DNA from: Lachnospiraceae bacterium
GTDB lineage: Bacteria > Bacillota > Clostridia > Lachnospirales > Lachnospiraceae
DNA: 10,791 nt
Direction: 5' to 3'
Assembly: GCA_900770225.1 (NCBI GenBank)
Contig: CAAGJU010000238.1
Location: 1-10,791 of the forward strand
The position numbers were made by a program, and so were the translations under genes. Shown here piece by piece: positions 1 through 6,163 of the stretch (the stretch's first letter is position 1; each line of letters opens with the position of its first letter). Under the pieces are notes generated by a model that had not been told where the DNA came from, did not search any database, and saw only the letters and a program-made list of their open reading frames with translations.

Positions 1-2
1 AA

Positions 3-48
3 AAGTCATCACCCACGTTGCACTTGTGCAAAAGTGGGTGAATGACTT
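3..48. repeat. Long hairpin at window start
   Basis: Positions 3-16 pair with 34-48 (AAGTCAT + CACCCAC against GTGGGTG + ATGACTT), interrupted only by one unpaired base at 41. The loop itself contains a TTGCAC/GTGCAA inverted repeat (18-31). Read on the minus strand, the stem is followed by TTTT at the window edge, so it could be an intrinsic terminator; on the plus strand no T-run follows. The neighbouring gene to the left lies outside the window, so which transcript it serves cannot be seen. Confidence 0.7.
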
Positions 49-58
49 ATTGACACGC

Positions 59-143
59 CCCTCAGCGAGGGCGTAGTGGGGCGAAGCCACATGAAAGCCC
101 GAGCTGAGGGAGGATCGCAGGAGCGCGTAGCGCGTAGCGATCC
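59..143. repeat. Cluster of GC-rich hairpins upstream of MATE gene
   Basis: Several overlapping inverted repeats are packed here. CCCTC(58-62)-AGC-GAGGG is a tight tri-loop hairpin. CCCTCAGC (59-66) can instead pair with GCTGAGGG (103-110), enclosing about 36 nt. GGATCGC (112-118) pairs with GCGATCC (137-143), with CGCG-TAG-CGCG inside. No coding frame is convincing. The cluster ends about 75 bp before the MATE start codon. It could be a palindromic intergenic repeat or a structured RNA; the sequence alone does not decide. Confidence 0.6.
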
Positions 144-217
144 GGTTATCATACTTATGACACCCACATCATATGATACTTTTAAATAACGAAAAACGTA
201 CCAGGGGGGGTAGCTGT

Positions 218-1579
218 ATGCGTTCCCATATCATATCTGACAGGGAATTTAACCGAAAACTGATCCGGATCACTGTTCCGATCTCTCTCCAGAATCTGAT
301 GCTCGCCGCTGTGGCGGCCTGCGATGCGATCATGCTCGGACGGGTAGATCAGAATGCCATGTCCGCTGTATCCCTGGCAGGGCAGATCCAGTTCATCCAG
401 AATATCTTCTTCTTTGCATCCACCGGTGCAACCTCAGTCCTTGGTTCTCAGTACTTCGGCAAAAAGGATCGTAAAGCTCTCGACAACATCTTCAGCCTGT
501 GTCTCCGCATTAACCTCATGATCTCGCTGCTCTTCTGGGCCGGATGCGTGTTTATCCCGGAGCGTCTCATGATGATCTACACCAATGAGCCCGTACTGAT
601 CAGTATCGGTGCAGAATATCTGCGCATCGCCGGCTGGTCGTATCTGATCACCGGCCTCTCGCAGACAAGCCTGACGAATTTCAAGGTTACAGGCCATGCG
701 ACTGCCGGGGCCATCATCAGCTCCTCCGCCGTCATCTGCAATATAGGTCTCAACGTGATCCTGATCTTCGGTCTTCTTGGGGCTCCGGCTCTCGGCGTGA
801 AAGGTGCCGCGACCGCGACGCTGCTTTCACGGATCATCGAGGCTTCCTGGGCTGTTCTGATCACGCTGCGCCCCGGCTATATTCCTCTCTCCATGCGTTC
901 ACTTTTCAGGCGCTCAGGAATCATCTTCCGGGATTTCATGCACTGTGCCCTGCCGATTCTCTGCAGTGGTGCGCTCTGGGGCGTCGGTTTTTCCCTCTAT
1001 ACGGCGATCCTCGGTCATCTCGGTACGGATGCCGCAGCCGCCAATTCCGTATCCTCTGTCATTCGTGATCTGTTCTGCTGCCTGTGCAACGGCCTCGCAT
1101 CAGGCGCAAATATTATCATCGGCAATGAATTCGGGGCTGGTCATACGGAAACGGGTAAAACATACGGTCAGAGGATCGCGGTCCTCGCCATCGTGAACGG
1201 GCTGATGACCTGTGCTCTTGTGCTGGCCATCACACCGCTGGTTCTGCGTTTTTACAAACTCACGCCGGAAGCTGAACATCTTCTCACGCAGCTTATGGTG
1301 ATCATGGCCTTTTACATGATCGGGCGCTGCATCAACACGATCGTGATCAACGGCGTCTTCTACTCCGGCGGAGACATCATGTTTGACGCCATCAGTCTCG
1401 CCGTCTGCATGTGGGGGATCGCCATTCCGCTGTCTTTTCTCGGCGCATTTGTTTTTCACTGGCCGGTACCCCTGGTATTCGCCTGCACCTGCCTGGATGA
1501 AGTCGGAAAAATCCCCTGGGTATTTCAGCACTACAGAAAATATCAATGGGTTCGGAATCTCACACGTGACAACATATAG
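218..1579 (+). CDS. MATE family multidrug/cation efflux transporter
   Basis: This encodes an integral membrane antiporter of the MATE branch of the MOP superfamily, which exports cationic drugs or metabolites using a Na+ or H+ gradient. The protein is about 453 residues, the usual MATE length, and shows about twelve hydrophobic segments in two halves. The N-terminal motif region (FNRKLIRITVPISLQNLM, followed by DAIMLGRVDQNAMSAVSLAGQ) is typical of MatE domains. The ATG at 218 is chosen because a G-rich Shine-Dalgarno (AGGGGGGG, 203-210) lies 7 nt upstream; an in-frame ATG at 173 has no RBS and overlaps an ATCATATGAT palindrome. It is the only rightward gene here and converges on the methyltransferase gene with a 70-bp gap. 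The hairpin cluster at 1-143 is upstream, and no convincing promoter was found. The substrate cannot be predicted. Confidence 0.9.
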   Translation: MRSHIISDREFNRKLIRITVPISLQNLMLAAVAACDAIMLGRVDQNAMSAVSLAGQIQFIQNIFFFASTGATSVLGSQYFGKKDRKALDNIFSLCLRINLMISLLFWAGCVFIPERLMMIYTNEPVLISIGAEYLRIAGWSYLITGLSQTSLTNFKVTGHATAGAIISSSAVICNIGLNVILIFGLLGAPALGVKGAATATLLSRIIEASWAVLITLRPGYIPLSMRSLFRRSGIIFRDFMHCALPILCSGALWGVGFSLYTAILGHLGTDAAAANSVSSVIRDLFCCLCNGLASGANIIIGNEFGAGHTETGKTYGQRIAVLAIVNGLMTCALVLAITPLVLRFYKLTPEAEHLLTQLMVIMAFYMIGRCINTIVINGVFYSGGDIMFDAISLAVCMWGIAIPLSFLGAFVFHWPVPLVFACTCLDEVGKIPWVFQHYRKYQWVRNLTRDNI

Positions 1580-1649
1580 GAAGTTCCAACCATCCACTCT
1601 TCATTCAGGAAGGCCCGGCTTTATCCTTCTTTCAGGGAGTCACGACCGT

Positions 1650-2933
1650 CTACCCTTCCCTGACGACCTGAAAAATATAGAATTTCAGATAATAGGAATC
1701 ATCTGCCGCCCAGGTGATCGGATGGTCCGGTGCCTGCGTGCGGAATTCCACCTGACGGAGGCGCACATGCGCATCTCTCGCCGCATCGCGGATGATGTCG
1801 GCAAACATCTCCTGCTCCATGAAATGAGAACAGCTGCAGGTCGCCAGGAATCCGCCGGGCTTTACCAGACGCATGCCCCTCAGATTGATCTCCTTGTATC
1901 CGCGGGCCGCTCCCTTCACGGAAGCTCTGGATTTCGTAAAGGCCGGCGGATCGAGGATCACAAGATCGAATTGCTCTCCCTTTTCCTCCATGCCCGGAAG
2001 CATCTCAAACACGTCAGCGACATAGTAATCAATAATATCGTCGAAGTCGTTCAGCTTCGCGTTCTCTTCCGCCTGCAGAATGGCGGTCTCCGAGGCATCG
2101 ACGGAGATCACGTGCGCTGCGCCGCCCTTTGCCGCATTCAGGCCGAAACTTCCGGTGTGCGTGAAGCAGTCCAGCACGCGGGCGTCCTTCGCGAGTTTCT
2201 GGATGGCCAGACGATTCAGCTTCTGATCCAGGAAAAATCCCGTCTTCTGTCCTTCCTTCACATCTACGATGTAGCGGATACCGTTCTCCGTGATCGGAAC
2301 ATTCGTATCAAACGGCGCAGAAAGGAATCCGCGCACCCGCGGAAGTCCCTCTTTTTCCCGTACCTTTGCGTCACTTCGCTCATAGATACCGCGGATCTGG
2401 ATGCCGTCCTCTGCAAGAATCTCCACCAGAGACTGCAGAACAAGTTCCTTTAGTTTCTCCGTTCCGAGCGCCAGCGACTCGACGACGAGGATATCATCAT
2501 ATTTGTCTACCGTAAGGCCGGGAAGAAAGTCCGCATCGCCGAAGATCACACGGCAGGCGGAGGTATCGATGACCTTCTTCCTGTATATCCAGGCGTCCCT
2601 GACCCTCTGCTTCAGAAAAGCCGGTGTTACCTGCCTTTCTCTTCCGCCGCGTGTCAGCATCCGGACGCGTATCTTCGACGCATCATTGATAAACCCGTAG
2701 CCCATGAAATAGCCGTCAAAATCCTCCACGCCGATGATATCGCCGTTCTGGTAATCACCCTTCACGGAGGCAATCTCATTGTCGTAGACCCACAGGCCGC
2801 CTTTTTTCAGAGTACGGCCCTCTCCCTTTTTCAGAACAGCTGTTGCCGGACTGACCATCCCCTCCTCAGAAGACGTATCGAGGCGCATCTGCAGAATATC
2901 TACGGTCTGCTGCATTTCCACAATCTCACTCAT
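1650..2933 (-). CDS. Class I SAM-dependent rRNA methyltransferase, RlmI-type (PUA + m5C MTase)
   Basis: This is probably a 23S rRNA cytosine-5 methyltransferase of the RlmI (YccW/COG1092) family, using S-adenosylmethionine in the cytoplasm. From the start used here (427 aa), a PUA-like RNA-binding domain spans about 31-95. A linker region with KEGQKTGFFLDQ (about 226-237) follows, then a Rossmann domain with DCFTHTGSFG (SAM motif I, about 255-264), VDASE (motif II, about 278), DPPAF (motif IV, about 328-332) and TCSCS (motif VI, about 365-369, carrying the expected catalytic cysteine). The ATG at 2933 has GGAGG 5 nt upstream; ATGs at 2936 and 2966 are less well placed. The first ~30 residues form a charged, helix-prone extension ahead of the PUA domain that RlmI proteins usually lack, and it abuts a tandem duplication. 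The family call is strong; the exact target base is inferred from the family. Confidence 0.88.
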   Translation of the reverse strand: MSEIVEMQQTVDILQMRLDTSSEEGMVSPATAVLKKGEGRTLKKGGLWVYDNEIASVKGDYQNGDIIGVEDFDGYFMGYGFINDASKIRVRMLTRGGRERQVTPAFLKQRVRDAWIYRKKVIDTSACRVIFGDADFLPGLTVDKYDDILVVESLALGTEKLKELVLQSLVEILAEDGIQIRGIYERSDAKVREKEGLPRVRGFLSAPFDTNVPITENGIRYIVDVKEGQKTGFFLDQKLNRLAIQKLAKDARVLDCFTHTGSFGLNAAKGGAAHVISVDASETAILQAEENAKLNDFDDIIDYYVADVFEMLPGMEEKGEQFDLVILDPPAFTKSRASVKGAARGYKEINLRGMRLVKPGGFLATCSCSHFMEQEMFADIIRDAARDAHVRLRQVEFRTQAPDHPITWAADDSYYLKFYIFQVVREG

Positions 2934-2953
2934 CATTTCCTCCCGCTGCACGT

Positions 2954-3030
2954 TCTCTGCCGTCATCTCTGATCAGCAGATCCATATGCTGTACGATCTC
3001 CGCCGTCATTTCTGATCAGCAGATCCATAT
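2954..3030. repeat. 43-bp tandem duplication at the methyltransferase 5' end
   Basis: Positions 2954-2987 and 2997-3030 match at 32 of 34 bases with a 43-bp period (both contain TGATCAGCAGATCCATAT). Because 43 is not a multiple of three, each copy places ATGGATCTG in a different frame relative to the methyltransferase. On the minus strand a 21-codon ORF starts at ATG 3028, with GGTGGAGG just upstream, and ends at TGA 2963-2965; it overlaps the ATG at 2966 as ATGA. A second, 19-codon ORF starts at ATG 2985 and ends at TGA 2926, overlapping the chosen start at 2933. The peptides begin MDLLIRND and MDLLIRDD. Confidence 0.8.
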
Positions 3031-3119
3031 CCTCCACCTGCAGATCCAAGTATAAACCTTTTTCTCCTGTTATTCTCTCCCGACCGGAAAACGCGGCCCC
3101 ATATACAGACTTCTTCCCG

Positions 3120-3163
3120 AAAAAACACATGCCTCACCCGCATTCGCCATGTGGATGAGGCAG
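3120..3163 (-). terminator. Intrinsic terminator of the acyl-CoA ligase gene
   Basis: Immediately after the ligase stop, read leftward, TGCCTCA pairs with TGAGGCA and the helix continues through CC/GG to an ACATGGCG-type loop. The stem is about 14 bp with one mismatch. It is followed by TGTG and a run of seven T residues (3126-3120). This is a textbook Rho-independent terminator and separates the ligase from the methyltransferase. Confidence 0.85.
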
Positions 3164-3168
3164 TTTAT

Positions 3169-4821
3169 TCATGATTTCTTTTTCTTCAGATTGATTTCCT
3201 GTGCGACAAGTTTTTCCGCGCCGTAACGCCTGCGGAGAAGCGGCTTGTCGATCTTGCCGGTGGGATTTCTCGGCACTTCGGCAAAAATAATCTTTCTCGG
3301 TCTCTTATACCTTGCGAGCGCCGTGCAGAAGTCGTTGATTTCATCCTCCGTCGCCGTCATACCTTTTTTCAGCTGGATGATGGCGCCCGGAATCTCGCCG
3401 AGTCGCTTGTCCGGCAGACCGATCACGGCAACGTCATTGATCTTCGGATTCGTATGCAGGAAGTCCTCGATTTCCACAGGGTAGATATTTTCACCGCCCA
3501 TGACGATGACATCCTTTTTACGGTCTACCAGATAGTAGAAGCCGTCCTCATCCTGTACAGCCACATCACCGGTCTTGAGCCAGCCGTCTCCGGGAAGCGC
3601 TTCCTTGGTAGCCTCCGGGTTCTTGTAATAGCACTCCATGACACCGGGGCCCTTGACACAGAGCTCACCCTCTTTGCCCTGTTTCACTTCATGATAATTG
3701 TCGTCGACGATCTTGCACTCCCAGCGATAACCGGGGATGCCGATCGCGCCCACTTTATTGTCATTTCCGATACCCAGATGCACACAGCCGGGGCCGGTGG
3801 ATTCCGACAGGCCGTAGTTGGTATCATACTGGTGATTCGGGAAGTAATCCTTCCAGTGTTTGATCAGGGCCGGCGGCACAGGCTGTGCACCGATATGCAT
3901 CAGGCGCCACTGGCTCAGATGATAATCTTCCAGACGCACATCACCGGCATCGAGTGCATCAAGGATATCCTGCGCCCACGGCACAAGCAGCCAGACGATC
4001 GTACATTCTTCATCGGATACAGCCGAAAGGATCGTCTTCGGATCCGTTCCGCGGAGCAGAACTGCCCGCGAACCGGAGATCAGGCTGCCGAACCAGTGCA
4101 TTTTTGCTCCCGTATGATAGAGCGGCGGTATGCACAGGAAAACATCATCATGCGTCTGCAGATGGTGCTGCTGCTCCATCTCGGCCGACTGCGTCAGGGA
4201 GCGGTGCTTATGCAGGATGGCCTTCGGGAATCCGGTCGTGCCGGAAGAAAAATAAATGGCAGCCAGATCATCATCGGTGATATGCACATCCGGCTTCCGG
4301 CTCGAGCAGTCCGCGACCAGCTCGTGATAATTATCGGCAAAGGTCGGCGTATTCTCACCCACGTAGATCAGGAGTCTTCCGCGGCTGAGTTTCTCCTCGA
4401 CAGCTTCGATTCTTCCGATAAACTGCGGCCCGAAGAAAAGCACATCGACGTCCGCGAGCTCGGCACAGTAGAGGATCTCCTCCGCCGAATAGCGGAAGTT
4501 GAAGGGTACGGCGATCGCACCTGCCTTCAGGATACCAAAGTAGACCGGCAGCCACTCGAGGCAGTTCATCATGAGAATGGCGACCTTGTCATTTCTTTCC
4601 ACGCCGCGGGAGATAAGCATATTGGCCACACGGTTGGCCTTCTCATCGAATACGCTCCATGTGATCTCATGGCGGTAAGGACGGTCATCGGTCGGCTGGA
4701 TCAGCGCGTAATCCTTCCATGTAATCCGGCGCGTCTCACGCATGCCCGGATTAAGTTCTACCAGAGCTACTTCGTCTCCGTAGTGCTCTGCGTTTCTCTC
4801 GAGAAAATCAGTAATTGGCAT
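3169..4821 (-). CDS. Acyl-CoA ligase (class I adenylate-forming enzyme)
   Basis: This enzyme activates a carboxylic acid with ATP to an acyl-adenylate and transfers it to coenzyme A. In the 550-residue product the ANL superfamily motifs are complete: the phosphate-binding loop SSGTTGFPK (about 192-200), YGLSEST (about 336-342), GELCVKGPG (about 385-393), TGD (about 417-419), the hinge region LVDRKKDVIVMGGENIYPVEIE (starting about 431), and PTGKID with the catalytic lysine near 523. There is no signal peptide. The ATG at 4821 has GGAGG 7 nt upstream. The frame stays open for 56 more codons, but those lie in the palindrome at 4841-5036 and look non-coding. It is monocistronic, with a terminator downstream. 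The substrate is not evident; medium/long-chain fatty acids or carnitine/bile-acid-like acids are possible within this broad family. Confidence 0.9.
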   Translation of the reverse strand: MPITDFLERNAEHYGDEVALVELNPGMRETRRITWKDYALIQPTDDRPYRHEITWSVFDEKANRVANMLISRGVERNDKVAILMMNCLEWLPVYFGILKAGAIAVPFNFRYSAEEILYCAELADVDVLFFGPQFIGRIEAVEEKLSRGRLLIYVGENTPTFADNYHELVADCSSRKPDVHITDDDLAAIYFSSGTTGFPKAILHKHRSLTQSAEMEQQHHLQTHDDVFLCIPPLYHTGAKMHWFGSLISGSRAVLLRGTDPKTILSAVSDEECTIVWLLVPWAQDILDALDAGDVRLEDYHLSQWRLMHIGAQPVPPALIKHWKDYFPNHQYDTNYGLSESTGPGCVHLGIGNDNKVGAIGIPGYRWECKIVDDNYHEVKQGKEGELCVKGPGVMECYYKNPEATKEALPGDGWLKTGDVAVQDEDGFYYLVDRKKDVIVMGGENIYPVEIEDFLHTNPKINDVAVIGLPDKRLGEIPGAIIQLKKGMTATEDEINDFCTALARYKRPRKIIFAEVPRNPTGKIDKPLLRRRYGAEKLVAQEINLKKKKS

Positions 4822-4840
4822 TTCGTTTCCTCCAAGTTGT

Positions 4841-5036
4841 ATAACTTCCACAGCGACCGGCTCACTGTACGTTTTTCTGTTCGCTCGCACGCGCTTATTT
4901 GCGGCCCTCTGACAAAACGCGCAACAACGCTTTTCAAAAAGCGTTGTTGCTTGAACGGTTGTCACCCGGGCCGCAGCTAGCGTGCTCACTCACAACGAAA
5001 AACGCACAATGTTCGCCGGTCATCTGTGGAAGTTAT
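4841..5036. repeat. ~196-bp imperfect palindrome directly upstream of the acyl-CoA ligase RBS
   Basis: The left arm (4841-about 4934) and the reverse complement of the right arm (about 4936-5036) align along their whole length with small gaps. Matching blocks from the outside in are ATAACTTCCACAG, GACCGGC, CGTTTTTC plus GTT, GCACGC, TGCGGCCC, TGACAA and the perfect 14-bp core stem GCAACAACGCTTTT (4921-4934 with 4937-4950). By eye about three quarters of positions match. The left end stops about 8 bp short of the ligase Shine-Dalgarno (4828-4832). In a leftward transcript it would fold into one very long hairpin. It has no coding capacity of its own, and no target-site duplication was recognised. 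A MITE-like insertion or a structured leader both fit. Confidence 0.85.
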
Positions 5037-5041
5037 CCACA
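5033..5041 (+). promoter_or_regulatory. Single consensus DnaA-box sequence
   Basis: TTATCCACA matches the DnaA box consensus exactly and sits at the outer edge of the large palindrome. A weaker relative (AAATCCACA, 5050-5058) is 9 bp away, and TGTGGA (5025-5030 region) forms a small dyad with TCCACA. There is no dnaA, dnaN or cluster of boxes, so this is not an origin. A role in DnaA-dependent regulation is possible but unproven. Confidence 0.25.
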
Positions 5042-5260
5042 TTCTGGCCAAATCCACAATTGCAGAACTGCACCGTTTTGCAATGCGGAAAATTTGGTAT
5101 ACCGACAAATAATAGCGCAGTTGTTTAATGCTTTAGCGCGTTACGGTTTAACGCACGACAACAAAATACATATTATCAATTTAGCGTACGTTTTACAAGT
5201 ATATTCCCTCATATTGTTATTAAGCCGATTTGTGCAGAAACACCACCTATAAACCTGACC
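5042..5260. other. AT-rich gene-free stretch upstream of acyl-CoA ligase
   Basis: The gap between the ligase start (4821) and the stop of the small membrane protein gene (5354) is 532 bp. Its left 200 bp is the palindrome and its right end is a terminator. This middle part is clearly more AT-rich than the genes, carries one candidate leftward promoter (5170-5198), and has no reading frame with a credible RBS or protein-like sequence. Confidence 0.6.
5170..5198 (-). promoter_or_regulatory. Candidate sigma-A promoter for acyl-CoA ligase
   Basis: On the minus strand, TTGTAA (5198-5193) and TAATAT (5175-5170) are separated by exactly 17 bp. If it is used, the ligase mRNA would have a leader of about 340 nt that includes the whole palindrome. 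The call rests on sequence match alone, in an AT-rich region where chance matches are common. Confidence 0.4.
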
Positions 5261-5297
5261 AAAAAGCAAAGGAGGAGCCGTAAGCTGCGTCTCCTCC
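5261..5297 (-). terminator. Intrinsic terminator of the small membrane protein gene
   Basis: Read leftward, GGAGGAG (5297-5291) pairs with CTCCTCC (5277-5271), followed by TTTGCTTTTTGG. The position about 57 bp past the stop codon fits termination of the upstream single-gene unit. The stem is 7 bp with a 13-nt loop, so strength is moderate. Confidence 0.7.
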
Positions 5298-5353
5298 AGT
5301 AAAACTACATTATACTTTTTTCTGTGGTCTGCGAATACCAGTCTGATGCCGGT

Positions 5354-5791
5354 TTATTTCGCCTGCATCTTCTTTTCGTATTCGATCATCTGGTCCATCC
5401 AGTATTCGCCGTAGTTACCGTATCTCCTGCGGTTGATGTTGGTACGGATCAGCACGACCATCATGACCATGGCAGCTGCGATCAGCAGAACAAACGGAAT
5501 GGAATCATCTACGACACCCGTCTGTACGGCCGTCGTTGACGTCGTCGCTGATTTCTGATTTGTGCCCGTTGCCGTCGTCACAGATGTATTGGCTGCTGTG
5601 GATGCGGCACTTCCGGACGACTGACTTCCTGAACCGGAAGCGGTTGCCGTCGTTGAAGTTACCGCTGTATTACCCGTGCCAATGGCCACCAGATCTCTGG
5701 CTGCATATACCGGCGTAGACGCGCACAGCAGCATGGCGATCATGGACAGCACACTCATCATCCTGATCCAGAATTTTCTCATCTTGAACAC
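5354..5791 (-). CDS. Small exported single-TM protein with Ser/Thr/Ala-rich ectodomain
   Basis: I do not recognise the family. The 145-residue product has a clear N-terminal signal sequence (basic RKFWIR, then hydrophobic core to about 28, with a plausible signal-peptidase I site VYA|ARD at 30). A low-complexity Ser/Thr/Ala/Gly linker spans about 39-93, a single transmembrane helix about 99-117 (IPFVLLIAAAMVMMVVLIR), and a basic/aromatic cytoplasmic tail (RRRYGNYGEYWMDQMIEYEKKMQ) ends it. That predicts a type I membrane protein with a flexible, possibly glycosylated outer segment. The start is uncertain: GTG at 5791 has a GGGGAG-like RBS 5 nt away; ATG at 5782 has GGTG 6 nt away. There is no lipobox and no LPXTG. 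It has its own promoter and terminator, so it is probably monocistronic. Function unknown. Confidence 0.75.
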   Translation of the reverse strand: MFKMRKFWIRMMSVLSMIAMLLCASTPVYAARDLVAIGTGNTAVTSTTATASGSGSQSSGSAASTAANTSVTTATGTNQKSATTSTTAVQTGVVDDSIPFVLLIAAAMVMMVVLIRTNINRRRYGNYGEYWMDQMIEYEKKMQAK

Positions 5792-5845
5792 CTGCTCTCC
5801 CCTGAAATGTTCCGCCGGCTGTCCGCCGGCAGGTGAAAAATATCA

Positions 5846-5874
5846 TAACAGTTAAAATTATTAAATAACTGTTA
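5846..5874. promoter_or_regulatory. Operator-like inverted repeat at the small-protein promoter
   Basis: TAACAGTTA (5846-5854) and TAACTGTTA (5866-5874) are perfect 9-bp inverted copies separated by 11 bp, so the half-site centres are 20 bp apart, about two helical turns. The dyad begins 4 bp past the -10 box and covers the predicted transcription start, a classical repressor-site position. An mRNA 5' hairpin is the alternative reading. The cognate regulator is not known. Confidence 0.6.
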
Positions 5875-5877
5875 CAA

Positions 5878-5905
5878 AGTATAACACAATTCTTCACATT
5901 TGCAA
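5878..5905 (-). promoter_or_regulatory. Extended -10 sigma-A promoter of the small membrane protein gene
   Basis: On the minus strand, TTGCAA (5905-5900) and TATACT (5883-5878) are 16 bp apart, and TGT immediately before TATACT gives an extended -10 element. The leader to the GTG start would be about 80 nt. The region upstream carries A-tracts that may act as UP or bent DNA. Confidence 0.65.
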
Positions 5906-5910
5906 GGGCC

Positions 5911-5956
5911 GATTTTTTGCGATTCTTTCAATATTTCCGGGATTTTTTCAATATCT
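5911..5956. repeat. Phased A/T-tract repeats upstream of the promoter
   Basis: GATTCTTTCAATATTT (5921-5936) and GATTTTTTCAATATCT (5941-5956) match at 14 of 16 bases with a 20-bp period. A further GATTTTTT lies at 5911-5918. On the transcribed strand these are A-tracts about 10 and 20 bp apart just upstream of the -35 box, a spacing that favours intrinsic curvature. They could also be two binding sites for a regulator. Confidence 0.6.
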
Positions 5957-6163
5957 TGTGCTGTTTTTCATTCATTCATCAGGATGTTGTTATTTGTAAT
6001 GATTTTAAAATATTTTTAACATTTTCTTTATGAAAATCATCTTCTGTTGCAGATCAGTTTCCTGCGATCCCGCAGGCCGCGCTTTGTGGCGATTCCGGAA
6101 CGGATTATAATCCTGCGACCCTGCAGTTCTCCGGGAACATGATGCCAAACAGTTCTGTCATGA
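5957..6163. other. Gene-free AT-rich to GC-rich stretch downstream of the flippase
   Basis: Together with the promoter region to its left, this makes a 372-bp gap without a gene. It holds 8-bp AT-rich arms ATGATTTT (5999-6006) and AAAATCAT (6033-6040), a perfect 6-bp hairpin CCTGCG-ATCC-CGCAGG (6061-6076) partly repeated at 6112-6126 (CCTGCGACCCTGCAG), and a perfect palindrome GGATTATAATCC (6102-6113). None is followed by a T-run on the minus strand, so I see no convincing terminator for the flippase gene. Confidence 0.5.

Noticed and set aside
144..200. Promoter and ATCATATGAT palindrome (168-177) before the MATE gene
   Set aside because: A TATGAT hexamer exists, but no matching -35 at proper spacing; the 10-bp palindrome alone is not evidence of an operator.
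1607..1632. Terminator between the convergent MATE and methyltransferase genes
   Set aside because: AGGAAGG/CCTTCTT gives a 7-bp stem with one wobble and only three T residues after it on the plus strand; too weak to call.
1383..2453. A 356-codon plus-strand frame spanning the end of the MATE gene and the antisense of the methyltransferase
   Set aside because: It overlaps two well-supported genes in other frames, and its translation is rich in Arg/His/Leu without domain motifs, as expected for a shadow frame.
3045..3090. Promoter of the methyltransferase gene with TATACT near 3047-3052 (minus strand)
   Set aside because: The -10 match is good, but no acceptable -35 hexamer lies 16-18 bp upstream.
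3454..4980. A 508-codon open frame on the plus strand opposite the acyl-CoA ligase
   Set aside because: It is antisense to a gene with all ANL motifs intact, has no recognisable protein features or RBS, and runs through the palindrome. It is a by-product of the codon bias of the real gene.
4822..4989. 56-residue N-terminal extension of the acyl-CoA ligase
   Set aside because: The extension is encoded by one arm and the core of the palindrome, is Cys/Arg-rich, lacks an RBS, and the ATG at 4821 has an ideal Shine-Dalgarno and gives the normal family N-terminus.
5033..5058. Possible replication origin
   Set aside because: Only one consensus DnaA box is present, with no box array and no dnaA, dnaN or other origin-linked genes.
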